Source: Nitrospiraceae bacterium (GTDB lineage Bacteria; Nitrospirota; Nitrospiria; Nitrospirales; Nitrospiraceae). Taken from it: a DNA stretch of 63,810 nt. The notes below the pieces were generated by a model, which saw only the letters and a list, made by a program, of their open reading frames with translations, made no database searches and was not told the origin of the DNA. The translations under genes and the position numbers were made by a program. Shown here one piece after another: positions 9,240 through 17,665 of this stretch. The DNA is taken from contig JABFSG010000025.1 in the NCBI GenBank assembly GCA_013140715.1, forward strand, positions 1 through 63,810, written 5' to 3'. The stretch's first letter is position 1. Every line of letters begins with the position of its first letter.

Positions 9240-10027
9240 TAGTGGTAGGATTCGGAGTCGCTGGGAAACTTACCCTGCTCAACCTCTTCCTTATAACGAC
9301 GTAGCGCTTGTAATGCATCCGCCTTGAGGTGAGCGTAGGGCTTCACAAACTTCGGCACGAAATCATCGAATAGTCCGAGCAGATCATAGAGGACAAGAAC
9401 CTGGCCATCGCAGTGCGGGCCGGCGCCGATTCCGATAGTGGGAATGGACACTTGTTCCGTAACAGTTTTGGCCAACTCGGCAGGAATCGCTTCGAGCACG
9501 ATCCCGAAGGCGCCGGCTGCTTCAAGCACCTTGGCATCATTGAGCAACGCCAGCGCACGATCCGATTCTTTCCCTTGCACTTTGTAACCACCGTACCGAT
9601 GAACGGACTGCGGCGTCATGCCGAGGTGCCCCATGACCGGAATGCCGATACCGGTCATCGCGGCCACCTGATCGGCCACAGCCGCGCCCCCCTCCAACTT
9701 GACTGCCTGAGCACCGGCCTGCAGAAATCGTCCTGCATTGCGAAGCGCATCTTCCCGGCTGATCTGATAAGACATGAACGGCATATCGCCGATGACAAGC
9801 GCTCGTTGGGCGGCTCCTGCCACAAGTTTGGTGTGATAGAGCATGTCTTCCATCGTCACCGAGAGCGTATTGGCCTTCCCCTGCACGACGACTCCCAGTG
9901 AATCCCCGACCAGAATCGTTTCGATACCGGCCTGCTCGAGAATGCGTGTGAACAGCGCATCGTAGGCTGTGACGACGATGAGTTTCTTCTTCTCACGCTT
10001 GTGTCGTTGAAATTCAGTAATCGTCAT
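9239..10027 (-). CDS. panB: 3-methyl-2-oxobutanoate hydroxymethyltransferase (PanB)
   Basis: PanB transfers a hydroxymethyl group from methylene-tetrahydrofolate to 2-oxoisovalerate, the first step of pantothenate synthesis. The 262-residue product has the family motifs VTAYDALFTRIL, VGDSLGVV, VKLEGG, MGHLGMTPQSV and IGIGAGPHCDGQVLV. I placed the start at the ATG at 10027, which shares one base with the metF stop. A longer frame upstream lies in metF. The overlap with metF links two users of the C1-folate pool in one operon. Confidence 0.95.
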   Translation of the reverse strand: MTITEFQRHKREKKKLIVVTAYDALFTRILEQAGIETILVGDSLGVVVQGKANTLSVTMEDMLYHTKLVAGAAQRALVIGDMPFMSYQISREDALRNAGRFLQAGAQAVKLEGGAAVADQVAAMTGIGIPVMGHLGMTPQSVHRYGGYKVQGKESDRALALLNDAKVLEAAGAFGIVLEAIPAELAKTVTEQVSIPTIGIGAGPHCDGQVLVLYDLLGLFDDFVPKFVKPYAHLKADALQALRRYKEEVEQGKFPSDSESYH

Positions 10028-10917
10028 TAACCCACTTCCGCCTTGGTAATAATGTCGGCCAACCGGTGCGTAGCCTTGATCGCCATGATATGAACCCCGT
10101 CGCAATAGGGCTTCACCGCCTTGATGGTCCGCACCGCGATGTCCACCCCCGCATCCTCCGCGCGCTCGGGACCGGCAGCCCTGAGTTCGTCGATCATCTC
10201 TTGGGGAACCGATACGCCGGGAATGTTCGCGTTCATGAACTCCGCCATCTTGGCGTTCCGGAGGACAAGAATACCAGCCAACACCTTGGCCTTGAAGGGA
10301 CGCACGGCCTGCATAAAGGAGGCAAACTGTTCCGGATGGTAGATTGCCTGGGTCTGGAAAAACTGGGCGCCGGCCTTCACCTTCACTTCAAACTTGGCGA
10401 GCATCGGGCCCAGCGGATCTGCCTCCGGAGTCACCGCAGCGCCAATCGTAAACTGCGTCGCACCATCCAATTTGTTCCCGACAAGGTCCCGTCCATTGTT
10501 AAGTTCTTGTACGAGCTGCATGACTTGAACAGAGTCCAAATCGTAAACGGGCTTCGCTTCTTTGTGATCTCCAACCGTCGGATAGTCTCCCGTGAGGCAG
10601 AGAATGTTGCGGATACCGAGCATGGAGGCGCCCATAAGGTCCGACTGCATCGCGATACGATTGCGATCGCGACAGGTCATTTGCATGACAGGATCATGGC
10701 CGAGTTCATAGAGGAGTCGGCAGACGGACAGGGACCCGGCCCGCACAATGGCGGCTGTGTTGTCCGTCACGTTGACCCCATGCACCCGCCCCACCAACTG
10801 CTTGGCATTCTCCAACACACCGGAGATGTTGGTGCCCTTGGGAGGATTGTACTCAATCGTGACAGCGAACTGTCCCTGATCGAGCACATCTCGCAATCGC
10901 CTCGGCTCCCGACTCAT
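10027..10917 (-). CDS. metF: Methylenetetrahydrofolate reductase (MetF, acetogen-like type)
   Basis: This 296-residue TIM-barrel flavoprotein reduces 5,10-methylene- to 5,10-methyl-tetrahydrofolate. Visible family segments are TIEYNPPKGTN near the start, VNVTDN, CRDRNR and LCLTGDYP, with GAQFFQTQAIYHPEQF further on. The style resembles the MetF of acetogens, which works with MetV, and a MetV-like gene lies at 584-832. panB overlaps its stop, and folD lies 125 bases upstream on the same strand, so folate C1 metabolism is clustered. The electron donor cannot be read from the sequence. Confidence 0.92.
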   Translation of the reverse strand: MSREPRRLRDVLDQGQFAVTIEYNPPKGTNISGVLENAKQLVGRVHGVNVTDNTAAIVRAGSLSVCRLLYELGHDPVMQMTCRDRNRIAMQSDLMGASMLGIRNILCLTGDYPTVGDHKEAKPVYDLDSVQVMQLVQELNNGRDLVGNKLDGATQFTIGAAVTPEADPLGPMLAKFEVKVKAGAQFFQTQAIYHPEQFASFMQAVRPFKAKVLAGILVLRNAKMAEFMNANIPGVSVPQEMIDELRAAGPERAEDAGVDIAVRTIKAVKPYCDGVHIMAIKATHRLADIITKAEVG

Positions 10918-10958
10918 CTTCTTTCCATACCCCCTTACACTTCACCTGCTGTTGTAGG

Positions 10959-11040
10959 AGGATTGGGGGTTCCCTACTGCACGCATTGACCGAGCACATT
11001 CTGATCGTGCGCGGGCAGCGAGCAAGGGAGCCCTCATCCT
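10959..11040. repeat. Palindromic repeat family 2, copy a
   Basis: The arms AGGATTGGGGGTTCCCT and AGGGAGCCCTCATCCT pair imperfectly around a core that includes CCGAGCACATTCTGATCGTGC. It lies between metF and folD and ends two bases from the folD stop codon. The core is shared with copies at 26739, 60861 and 63099. A terminator or processing hairpin is the simplest role. Confidence 0.75.
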
Positions 11041-11041
11041 T

Positions 11042-11902
11042 CTACAACATCTTCGCCATTCTCTTCGCAGACTCCACCGTGTTGTCCAGCAACATCGCGA
11101 TCGTCATCGGCCCGACACCGCCCGGCACAGGACTGATCCAGCCTGCCTTTTGACTGACCAGTTCAAAGTCCACGTCGCCGACGACTTTCCCATCGGGGAG
11201 CCGGTTCGTCCCGACATCGATCACAATTGCCCCCTCGCGCACCATGTCGGCCGTGACAAACTTGGCTTTCCCAATTGCGACCAGCAGCAACTCGGCTTCG
11301 CGACAGACCGCCGGCAAATCCTTCGTCTTGGAATGACAAATCGTCACCGTAGCGTTGCGTTGGAGCAACATCAGCGCCAGCGGCTTGCCGACGATGTTAC
11401 TCCGACCCAATACGACAGCACGCTTGCCTTCGATACTCACACCGGTGGATTCGATCATCTTGATGACGCCCTTCGGCGTGCAGGCTTCAAATACGGGATG
11501 CCCCTCAACAAGTCGGCCGAAATTATACGGATGAAACCCGTCTGCGTCCTTGTCGGGAGACACAGCTTCGAGTACGACTTTGCTGTCGATATGCTTCGGG
11601 AGCGGCAATTGAACCAATATCCCGTGGATCCTGGGATCGGCGTTTTCTTTTTGGATCAACGCCAGCAGCTCTGCCTGCGTCGTACTCGCCGGCAATTTGT
11701 GATCATCGATATAGATGCCCGCCGCATCACAGGCTTTCTGCTTGCTCTTCACATAGAGATGCGAGGCGGGATCGTCGCCCACCAGGATGGTCGCCAGACC
11801 GGGCTTCATCCCGGTCTTAGCCAAGACCGCCGCAGATTCGGCCACCAACCCTTCACGTACCTTCAATGCCAATGCTTTACCGTCGATCAATCGTGCTGCC
11901 AC
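11042..11902 (-). CDS. folD: Methylenetetrahydrofolate dehydrogenase / methenyltetrahydrofolate cyclohydrolase (FolD)
   Basis: FolD interconverts methylene-, methenyl- and 10-formyl-tetrahydrofolate with NADP(H). The product is about 286 residues, the usual length. Motifs are YVKSKQKACDAAGI (catalytic lysine region), GILVQLPLPKHID, DGFHP, the cofactor loop VVLGRSNIVGKP and the C-terminal PVPGGVGPMTIAML. I chose the GTG at 11902 because GGAGGGAA lies 5 bases before it. A GTG four codons upstream (11914) is possible. It is probably expressed with metF and panB downstream, although repeat copy 2a could end some transcripts. Confidence 0.95.
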   Translation of the reverse strand: MAARLIDGKALALKVREGLVAESAAVLAKTGMKPGLATILVGDDPASHLYVKSKQKACDAAGIYIDDHKLPASTTQAELLALIQKENADPRIHGILVQLPLPKHIDSKVVLEAVSPDKDADGFHPYNFGRLVEGHPVFEACTPKGVIKMIESTGVSIEGKRAVVLGRSNIVGKPLALMLLQRNATVTICHSKTKDLPAVCREAELLLVAIGKAKFVTADMVREGAIVIDVGTNRLPDGKVVGDVDFELVSQKAGWISPVPGGVGPMTIAMLLDNTVESAKRMAKML

Positions 11903-11920
11903 AATTCCCTCCACTCATGA

Positions 11921-11996
11921 CAAGGTTAAGGCTAAGGTTGAGGCTGAGCGAGAGCAACCAGAACAACCATTCACTCAGCCTTGACCTCAACCTTGA
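11921..11996. repeat. Low-complexity stem-loop upstream of folD
   Basis: A run built from AAGG-(T/C)T units (11921-11948) is followed after about 25 bases by its approximate reverse complement (11974-11996, with CTCAGCCTTGACCTCAACC). It can fold into a long hairpin just upstream of the folD start. A similar single-sided motif, GGCTGAGGTTAAGCGTTGAAG, occurs near 9027-9047. Confidence 0.65.
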
Positions 11997-12055
11997 CCTG
12001 TATTCGGAGTCGGCACCATAGCAGGGGATTTTTGATCAAGTCAACGACCCTCCAA

Positions 12056-12170
12056 GAGGTGAGGCGTCAGGGGTGAAAGCGTGAAGCGAGGGACTTGGGA
12101 ATCTGATGTTGATCGCTGCCCTGCCTACTCTTTTATCCCTTACCCCTCACGTCCGTTCACGCCTCACGTC
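12056..12170. repeat. Low-complexity inverted repeat (GTGAGGGGT type)
   Basis: GAGGTGAGGCGTCAGGGGTG at the left and TTACCCCTCACG with CACGCCTCACG at the right are inverted versions of the same G-rich motif. The same motif, single-sided, lies at 839-869 around the queF start. No gene is visible here. Together with the hairpin at 11921 it fills the 339-base gap between folD and the next gene. Confidence 0.6.
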
Positions 12171-12176
12171 CTTTTC

Positions 12177-12206
12177 TTGACAGGCTCTTCGCTCGACAGC
12201 TACGAT
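12177..12206 (+). promoter_or_regulatory. Promoter of the beta-propeller/PilZ operon
   Basis: TTGACA (12177-12182), an 18-base spacer and TACGAT (12201-12206). Transcription would begin near 12213, about 30 bases before the GTG at 12242. Confidence 0.5.
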
Positions 12207-12241
12207 GGATTCGTCAACCACCATCGATAGCCATCGAGCCT

Positions 12242-13276
12242 GTGAGCAGAACCTCCTCCGTGATGTCCCTTCTGACACGCATCATCCGCCATCCAGCAAC
12301 CTGGCTTATCTGGATCATCTCTCTCGTGATCGTCAGCCCGCTCGGCGCTCAGATCACTGTGACCGAGCTCCAATCTCCCTATAGCTTTGTAAACGATCCC
12401 CTTGATAAGGGCTATTTCATCTCAAGCGTCAACGGAGAACCGGAGACGGCCGATAACAACGGATTCATCACCAAACTCGATCCCAATGGCAAGCTCCTGA
12501 ATCTCAAATTCATCCAGGGAGGGAAGGGAGACGTCATCCTCCATGCCCCCAAAGGCATGGCCGTGGTGGAACACGTGCTCTATGTGGCCGATCTCAACAC
12601 ACTGCGGGGCTTTGACACCACCACCGGTGCACCGGTCCTGACACTCACCATCCGATCACCCGCGACCTCACCATCTGAGCCGCAGCAGGCATCCCTGAGC
12701 GACGTGACCTTCGATGGCAAGGGCCACCTCTATTGCTCCGATCAGAAAGCCAATACAATTTACCGCATCGATCTGGCCACCCAGACCCTTTCCATACTCG
12801 TCACAAACCTCGCCCTCGCTGGCCCGACCGGCCTTGTCGTCCATCCCAAGTCCGGCCAGCTCATTGCGGTGAGCTGGGACAAAGGCAAGATCTCCGAGGT
12901 CTCGCCGGAAGGCGTAGTGACGGAACTCTTCTCCAACAGTTTTTTTTCCAGCCGCTTTCAGAATCTCCGGGGAGTGGATTTCGACCGCTGGGGCAATATG
13001 TACGTGTCGGATTTTACGACGGGGAAAGTCTGGCGCATGAGCTGGGACAAGCGATTTCAGGTCATTGCCGAATTTTTGCCCTCACCGGGAGACCTCAGCA
13101 TCGACCGTGCCAACAACCTTATCCTTGTTCCGTTTGAGTTGGCCCATGCGGCTGAAATGAACGGGCTTGAAACGCCCAGCAGCGGAAAGTCCAAACAAGA
13201 AAAACGGACCTTGGCGGACTACGGATTTATCCCCCCACCGCCGAAGCCGGCGCCGGAAGGATCAACAAAAAAATGA
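12242..13276 (+). CDS. Exported NHL/SMP-30-like beta-propeller protein
   Basis: The product is 344 residues. An N-terminal hydrophobic stretch (WLIWIISLVIVSPLGAQ, about residues 20-36) looks like a signal peptide. The rest has repeated beta-propeller units of the type D-x-x-G-N/H-x-Y-V/C-(S/A)-D: FDGKGHLYCSDQKANTIYRI and FDRWGNMYVSDFTTGKVWRM, plus LYVADLNTLRGF and a weaker IDRANNLILVPF. Such NHL-like propellers bind ligands or act as sugar-lactone lactonases, but no catalytic set is identifiable. The tail is proline- and lysine-rich. The start may be the GTG at 12242 or the ATG at 12263; neither has a strong ribosome site. Its stop overlaps the next start (ATGA). Confidence 0.75.
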   Translation: MSRTSSVMSLLTRIIRHPATWLIWIISLVIVSPLGAQITVTELQSPYSFVNDPLDKGYFISSVNGEPETADNNGFITKLDPNGKLLNLKFIQGGKGDVILHAPKGMAVVEHVLYVADLNTLRGFDTTTGAPVLTLTIRSPATSPSEPQQASLSDVTFDGKGHLYCSDQKANTIYRIDLATQTLSILVTNLALAGPTGLVVHPKSGQLIAVSWDKGKISEVSPEGVVTELFSNSFFSSRFQNLRGVDFDRWGNMYVSDFTTGKVWRMSWDKRFQVIAEFLPSPGDLSIDRANNLILVPFELAHAAEMNGLETPSSGKSKQEKRTLADYGFIPPPPKPAPEGSTKK

Positions 13277-13968
13277 GCCACTGCGCCTACTGCACACAAC
13301 GGAAAGGCAAGCGGCCCTGTCCCGCCTTGGCAGGGTTGATCTGCAGCCAATGTTGCGGCGAACATCGAATCGTGCGGGTCTCATGCCCGGCCGATTGCGT
13401 CTATCTCGAATCAGGAAGCGACTATCAACAAAAACGGCTGGCGGTTCAATTCATGCCCCTACGCCGCGAGTTCTATCGCGAACTGACGGAGCTGGGCGGT
13501 GAAAAATCCGTGGCCCTGTTCAACCTGGTTGAAGTGGTGACCTTCGGTTACTTCCAGAGACGCCACGACGGGCAGGATGCAGAAGTCGTGGCAGCGCTGC
13601 AGGCCTTGCGACGAACGCTCAGCCCTCTCCATGTGCCTGCCGCACCGATGCCGGTCTTTGCCGAATATCTGGGGAAAGAATACGACACGTTCAAGAAACA
13701 GAATCCAGAGCAGATTGCCGATATCTCAGCCGCGCCTGAAATACTGGACCGTGCGATCTCGTTCGTCTCACGATTCTCAGGCACGGGCTTCCAATCGCAG
13801 CGGTTCCTCGGCGGACTCATTGGCTATGTGCGGGCTTACCATCCGGACATCGCTGAATACCTGACCAAACAACGTGAACCGGGCCACATCATCTTGCCGG
13901 GACAGCAATTCATGCCGCCCCCGGAGCCTGAAACCCACACCCATGGCCCGGGGTGTCATCACCATTGA
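13273..13968 (+). CDS. Protein with an eight-cysteine N-terminal metal site and His-rich tail
   Basis: This 231-residue protein is of unknown function. Eight cysteines fall in the first 42 residues (C4, C7, C16, C24, C27, C28, C38, C42), in the frame CxxC-x8-C-x7-C-x2-CC-x9-C-x3-CxYLE, which suggests one or two zinc or Fe-S sites. The middle (60-200) is predicted mostly helical, with no motif I know. The last ten residues are GPGCHHH preceded by HTH, a metal-binding-looking tail. It is coupled to the propeller gene by an ATGA overlap and followed 36 bases later by a PilZ gene. I recall similar CP-x3-C-YL proteins in delta-proteobacteria, without an assigned role. Confidence 0.7.
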   Translation: MSHCAYCTQRKGKRPCPALAGLICSQCCGEHRIVRVSCPADCVYLESGSDYQQKRLAVQFMPLRREFYRELTELGGEKSVALFNLVEVVTFGYFQRRHDGQDAEVVAALQALRRTLSPLHVPAAPMPVFAEYLGKEYDTFKKQNPEQIADISAAPEILDRAISFVSRFSGTGFQSQRFLGGLIGYVRAYHPDIAEYLTKQREPGHIILPGQQFMPPPEPETHTHGPGCHHH

Positions 13969-14004
13969 CGGGTCACCGCTCCCGAAAACTGCGGGCGGCA
14001 CATT

Positions 14005-14328
14005 ATGAGCGCAGAGAAAGAGCACAAAATCAGAAAAGCGCGCCGAGTGGAGTTACGCTGTGTCCTGGGATTTGCTTCCGGAGAGATCGAAGGCGACGCC
14101 ACTATCACAAATATCTCGACCTCAGGCTGTCGAGCCGAATCGGACGTCAATATGGCGGAAGGGCTCGATGTTCAGCTCTCGATTCATCTCCCCGACCAGT
14201 CACCCCCGGTGAAAGTCGAACGAGCCTCCGTCCGTTGGGTCTCAGGCCGTGCCTTTGGCCTGAATTTCATTCTGATCTTCCCCTCTGAACGGGCGCGCTT
14301 GCGCACGTTCATCGAAAAACTCAGATAG
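14005..14328 (+). CDS. PilZ domain protein
   Basis: The product is 107 residues and is essentially a single PilZ domain. The c-di-GMP motifs are near the N-terminus: basic KARRVEL (an RxxxR-like site, about 11-17) and ITNISTSGCR (N/D-x-S-x-x-G, about 35-44). The C-terminus FGLNFILIFPSERARLRTFI is typical. It would bind cyclic di-GMP and pass the signal to a partner. It is the last gene of a three-gene operon with the propeller and Cys-rich proteins, which could be its targets (inference). Confidence 0.85.
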   Translation: MSAEKEHKIRKARRVELRCVLGFASGEIEGDATITNISTSGCRAESDVNMAEGLDVQLSIHLPDQSPPVKVERASVRWVSGRAFGLNFILIFPSERARLRTFIEKLR

Positions 14329-14351
14329 AGTGCCCCCCTGCGACCCCGCTC

Positions 14352-14993
14352 TTATTCAACAATCGTGACCGTCATTTCAATTCGCTCGTTCGGCAAGTCC
14401 TGACTGTTTTTTGCCAGGCCCACGATCTTATCGGCAATTCCAAGACCTCTGATCACTTCGCCGAACGCCGTGTATTTTCCATCGAGAAAAGGGGACTGTT
14501 CGACGACAATGAAAAACTGCGACCCAGCTGTGTCGGGCTCGTTCGCCCGCGCCATCGACACAATGCCGCGCTTGTGTGGCACGTCGCTGAACTCTGCCTT
14601 CAAGAAGATTGGATTGCCCTTTTCATCTTTCGGCCCACCCTGTCCATAGGTGTCCTTGCGCAGCGAGTTCTTGGTATTGGGGTCACCGCCCTGAATCATA
14701 AAACCTGGAATCACCCGGTGAAAGATCGTTCCGTCGTAGAAGCCTGACTTGGCCAGCTTGATAAAGTTTCCGACATGATTCGGCGCTATGTCCGGATACA
14801 GCTTGATCTGCATGTCTCCGAACTTCGTCTTAATAATAGCTTTGGGGCCGAGGCTTGGCGGAAGAATCGCCGGTTTTACGTCGGCCTTTCCTCCGCAACC
14901 AGTGAGTAGACCGATCCCCAACAGCACTCCGCACAGTATGAAACTTCTTATGGCAGCCGAATCACAGGCCATCACCCTCCAAACCGGCATCAT
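14352..14993 (-). CDS. Cyclophilin-type peptidyl-prolyl isomerase, lipoprotein
   Basis: This 213-residue cyclophilin catalyses cis-trans isomerisation of X-Pro bonds. The N-terminus carries a lipoprotein signal, FILCGVLLGIGLLTGC, with the lipobox LTGC at about residue 30-33, so it should be membrane-anchored in the periplasm. The catalytic-core motif FHRVIPGFMIQGGDP is followed by MARANEPDTAGSQFFI. It begins directly after the stop of a close paralog (14994-15605), and the pair is a tandem duplication. This copy has a longer loop (GPKDEKGNPIFL) than its partner. Confidence 0.92.
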   Translation of the reverse strand: MMPVWRVMACDSAAIRSFILCGVLLGIGLLTGCGGKADVKPAILPPSLGPKAIIKTKFGDMQIKLYPDIAPNHVGNFIKLAKSGFYDGTIFHRVIPGFMIQGGDPNTKNSLRKDTYGQGGPKDEKGNPIFLKAEFSDVPHKRGIVSMARANEPDTAGSQFFIVVEQSPFLDGKYTAFGEVIRGLGIADKIVGLAKNSQDLPNERIEMTVTIVE

Positions 14994-15605
14994 TTACTCG
15001 ACCACCACGACCGTCATATCTGCCCGTTCCGTCGGAAGATCGCGGCTGTTCCTTGGCAAACTGACAATCTTATCCACCACCTCCATTCCCTTCACCACCT
15101 CGCCAAAAACCGTATATTGCCCATCGAGAAAGTTCGAGTCCTTGACGACAATGAAGAACTGCGAGCCGGCGCTGTTCGGATCGTTTGTACGTGCCATGGA
15201 GAGAATCCCTCGCTTGTGAGGAATGTCGTTGAACTCGGCTTTGAGGCGCTGGCTAGGCCCCCCCTGGCCATAGGTCTCGGGCTTATTCAGATCTTTGGTG
15301 TTGGGATCGCCGCCCTGAATCATGAAGCCTGGAATCACCCGATGAAAGATCGTGCCGTTATAGAAGCCGGATTTCGCCAATGCGATGAAATTCTCAACGT
15401 GCTTGGGAGCCTTCTCGGGAAAGAAGACGATCTCGATGTCGCCAAATTTTGTTTTGAGAGTGGCCTTGGGTCCTTTCACCCCTTCTGCTTTTCCCGCCGG
15501 AGCCTTGTCGGCTGCCCAGAGGGCGCCTGCCCCCAGCAACAGACTTGCACCAAGCACGACGGTCGCGGCCACCATTTGTACGAAGATTCGTCTCTGCATC
15601 ATCAC
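14994..15605 (-). CDS. Cyclophilin-type peptidyl-prolyl isomerase, secreted
   Basis: The product is 203 residues. An N-terminal signal, VQMVAATVVLGASLLLGAGA, ends in LWA-A, with no lipobox cysteine, so it is probably a soluble periplasmic protein. The core motifs are FHRVIPGFMIQGGDP and MARTNDPNSAGSQFFIVV. It is the paralog of the adjacent downstream gene, which is a lipoprotein form. The two are head-to-tail with no gap, and the arrangement suggests recent duplication with divergence in anchoring. A gap of 56 bases separates it from rnc. Confidence 0.92.
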   Translation of the reverse strand: MMMQRRIFVQMVAATVVLGASLLLGAGALWAADKAPAGKAEGVKGPKATLKTKFGDIEIVFFPEKAPKHVENFIALAKSGFYNGTIFHRVIPGFMIQGGDPNTKDLNKPETYGQGGPSQRLKAEFNDIPHKRGILSMARTNDPNSAGSQFFIVVKDSNFLDGQYTVFGEVVKGMEVVDKIVSLPRNSRDLPTERADMTVVVVE

Positions 15606-15661
15606 CCTCCCTGGAATAATAACTGGTCTCTTTGCGAAGTCATCCTACCATAGCGATCGAA

Positions 15662-16369
15662 TCAAGCCCCTAGCTGTTGGAGAGCCTGCTTCGCCGCCTG
15701 TTGCTCTGCTTCCTTCTTGCTTCGTCCAGACCCAGCGCCGACAACTTCTCCCCGAATCGACAGTTCTACCTCGAACAGCTTCTGATGATCCGGTCCTGCT
15801 TCCCGGACAGTCGTATAACGCGGCAATGTATCATGCCGCTTTTGGCACCACTCCTGAAACTGAGTCTTGTAGTCGCCTGCTCCAGGCAGCTCCTGTTGCG
15901 CGGCAATATGCCCAAGCTTCTCTGAGAAAATGTGGCGCGTCACCCTGCGGCTTGCCTCGAATCCTCCGTCAAGATGAACCGCTGCAAGCACCGCCTCCAA
16001 CGCATCGGCCAACAATGAATCTTTCTCGCGCCCCTTCGACCGGTCTTCTCCGCGCCCAAGCTTGAGATGCTCCCCGAGCCCGAGCTTGCGGGCCACCTGC
16101 GCCAATGATGCCTCACTCACCAACTGGGCTTTCAGCTTCGAGAGGGCCCCCTCCGAAGATTGCGGCAACACGGAAGCCAGATACTCGCTGATCACAAGCG
16201 ACAACACCGCATCGCCCAAAAATTCGAGCCGTTCGTTATGTTGGGACGAAGCTGATTTTTGTTCGTTGACGAGAGAGGAGTGGGTCAAGGCCTCTTCAAG
16301 TAAGGCGAGAACCTTGAATCGATAATCTAACGAAGATTGGAGCGAGTCGGCGGAGGAAACCGAAGTCAT
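15662..16369 (-). CDS. rnc: Ribonuclease III
   Basis: This 235-residue double-strand-specific endoribonuclease processes rRNA and structured mRNA. The catalytic signature NERLEFLGDAVLSL lies at about 44-57. A second acidic site follows in DSLLADALEAVLAAVHLDGG. The C-terminal dsRNA-binding domain (about 160-233) ends KKEAEQQAAKQALQQL. It is the tail of the fabD-fabG-acpP-fabF transcript, a gene order shared by many bacteria (fabF-rnc). Confidence 0.96.
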   Translation of the reverse strand: MTSVSSADSLQSSLDYRFKVLALLEEALTHSSLVNEQKSASSQHNERLEFLGDAVLSLVISEYLASVLPQSSEGALSKLKAQLVSEASLAQVARKLGLGEHLKLGRGEDRSKGREKDSLLADALEAVLAAVHLDGGFEASRRVTRHIFSEKLGHIAAQQELPGAGDYKTQFQEWCQKRHDTLPRYTTVREAGPDHQKLFEVELSIRGEVVGAGSGRSKKEAEQQAAKQALQQLGA

Positions 16370-16399
16370 AGTGGCGAGTATATCCCTCGCACAAACTTG

Positions 16400-17650
16400 T
16401 TACGCCTCGGGCTTTTTAAAGAGGAGACAGGCATTAACCCCACCGAATCCAAAAGAATTCGACAACGCCACTGTCACTGCAGCCGGTCTGGCCTTATGCG
16501 GGATATAGTCCAGGTCGCAAGCAGGATCAGGATGATCCAGGTTGATCGTCGGAGGGAGTATCCCGTGGTGCAACGCCAAAACGCTGAACACCGCTTCAAT
16601 CCCACCGGCCGCCCCAAGTAAATGGCCGGTCATCGACTTAGTTGAACTGACCGGAATGCGATAGGCCTGCTCACCGAACACCTGCTTGATGGCCTTGGTT
16701 TCAATCGCGTCCGCCATCGTCGAGGTGCCATGCGCGTTGATATACCCGACCTGCTCCTTGCCGATGCCGGCATCCTTAAGCGCCAGTTCCATGCACCGGA
16801 CCGCACCTTCGCCCTCCTCGGACGGAGCGGTAATATGATAGGCATCGCTGTTCATGCCATAGCCGATGAGCTCGGCATAGATCCGAACGCCACGCCGACG
16901 CGCGTGCTCCAGTTCTTCCAAGACTACGACTCCCGCGCCTTCGCCCAGCACAAACCCGTCGCGATCCTTATCGAACGGCCGGCTCGCTTTCGTTGGGTCA
17001 TTGTTACGAAACGACAAGGCCTTCGACGCAGCAAACCCTGCAACCCCCAACGGGGTAATGGCAGCTTCCGCTCCGCCCGCAACCATGACGTCGGCATCGC
17101 CTGCTTGAATCAAGCGGTACGCATCGCCGATACAGTGATTGCCCGTCGCACAGGCGGTGACCGCGCAGGAGTTCGGCCCCTTGGCACCCAGTCTGATCGC
17201 CACCTGCCCGGAAGCCAGGTTGATGATGGTCATCGGAATGAAAAACGGCGAGACACGCCCGGGGCCTTTCTCCTGCAGAATCTTATGGTAGTGCTCGATC
17301 GAGCCAAGCCCCCCGATACCGGACCCGATATAGACACCGACCCTTGTCGCCTCTTCCGGCGCCACGGTAAACCCTGCATCATCCACAGCCAGATGGGCCG
17401 CGCCCACGGCATAATGGATGAACGTATCCATCTTTTTGATTTCCTTTTTTTCGATGAACTGAGCCGGATCGAAATCTTTGACTTCACCGGCAATCTGAGC
17501 ATCGTACGCAGCAGGGTCGAATTTTGTGATGCGACCGATGCCGGACTCGCCGGCACAAATAGCCTTCCAGGTCTTGTCGACACCGATTCCCAGAGGCGTA
17601 ATCAGCCCCAGACCCGTCACCACAATCCGCCTGGTCGAGCGAGGACTCAT
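16400..17650 (-). CDS. fabF: 3-oxoacyl-[acyl-carrier-protein] synthase II (FabF)
   Basis: FabF condenses malonyl-ACP with acyl-ACP in fatty-acid elongation. The 416-residue thiolase-fold protein has the active-site cysteine C167 in [10 protein letters not shown] and the histidines H307 (NAHGTST) and H343 ([12 protein letters not shown]). Length is typical (410-415). It lies 15 bases after acpP, which supplies its carrier. All catalytic residues are present. Confidence 0.97.
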   Translation of the reverse strand: MSPRSTRRIVVTGLGLITPLGIGVDKTWKAICAGESGIGRITKFDPAAYDAQIAGEVKDFDPAQFIEKKEIKKMDTFIHYAVGAAHLAVDDAGFTVAPEEATRVGVYIGSGIGGLGSIEHYHKILQEKGPGRVSPFFIPMTIINLASGQVAIRLGAKGPNSCAVTACATGNHCIGDAYRLIQAGDADVMVAGGAEAAITPLGVAGFAASKALSFRNNDPTKASRPFDKDRDGFVLGEGAGVVVLEELEHARRRGVRIYAELIGYGMNSDAYHITAPSEEGEGAVRCMELALKDAGIGKEQVGYINAHGTSTMADAIETKAIKQVFGEQAYRIPVSSTKSMTGHLLGAAGGIEAVFSVLALHHGILPPTINLDHPDPACDLDYIPHKARPAAVTVALSNSFGFGGVNACLLFKKPEA

Positions 17651-17665
17651 CGCATCCTGCGACCG

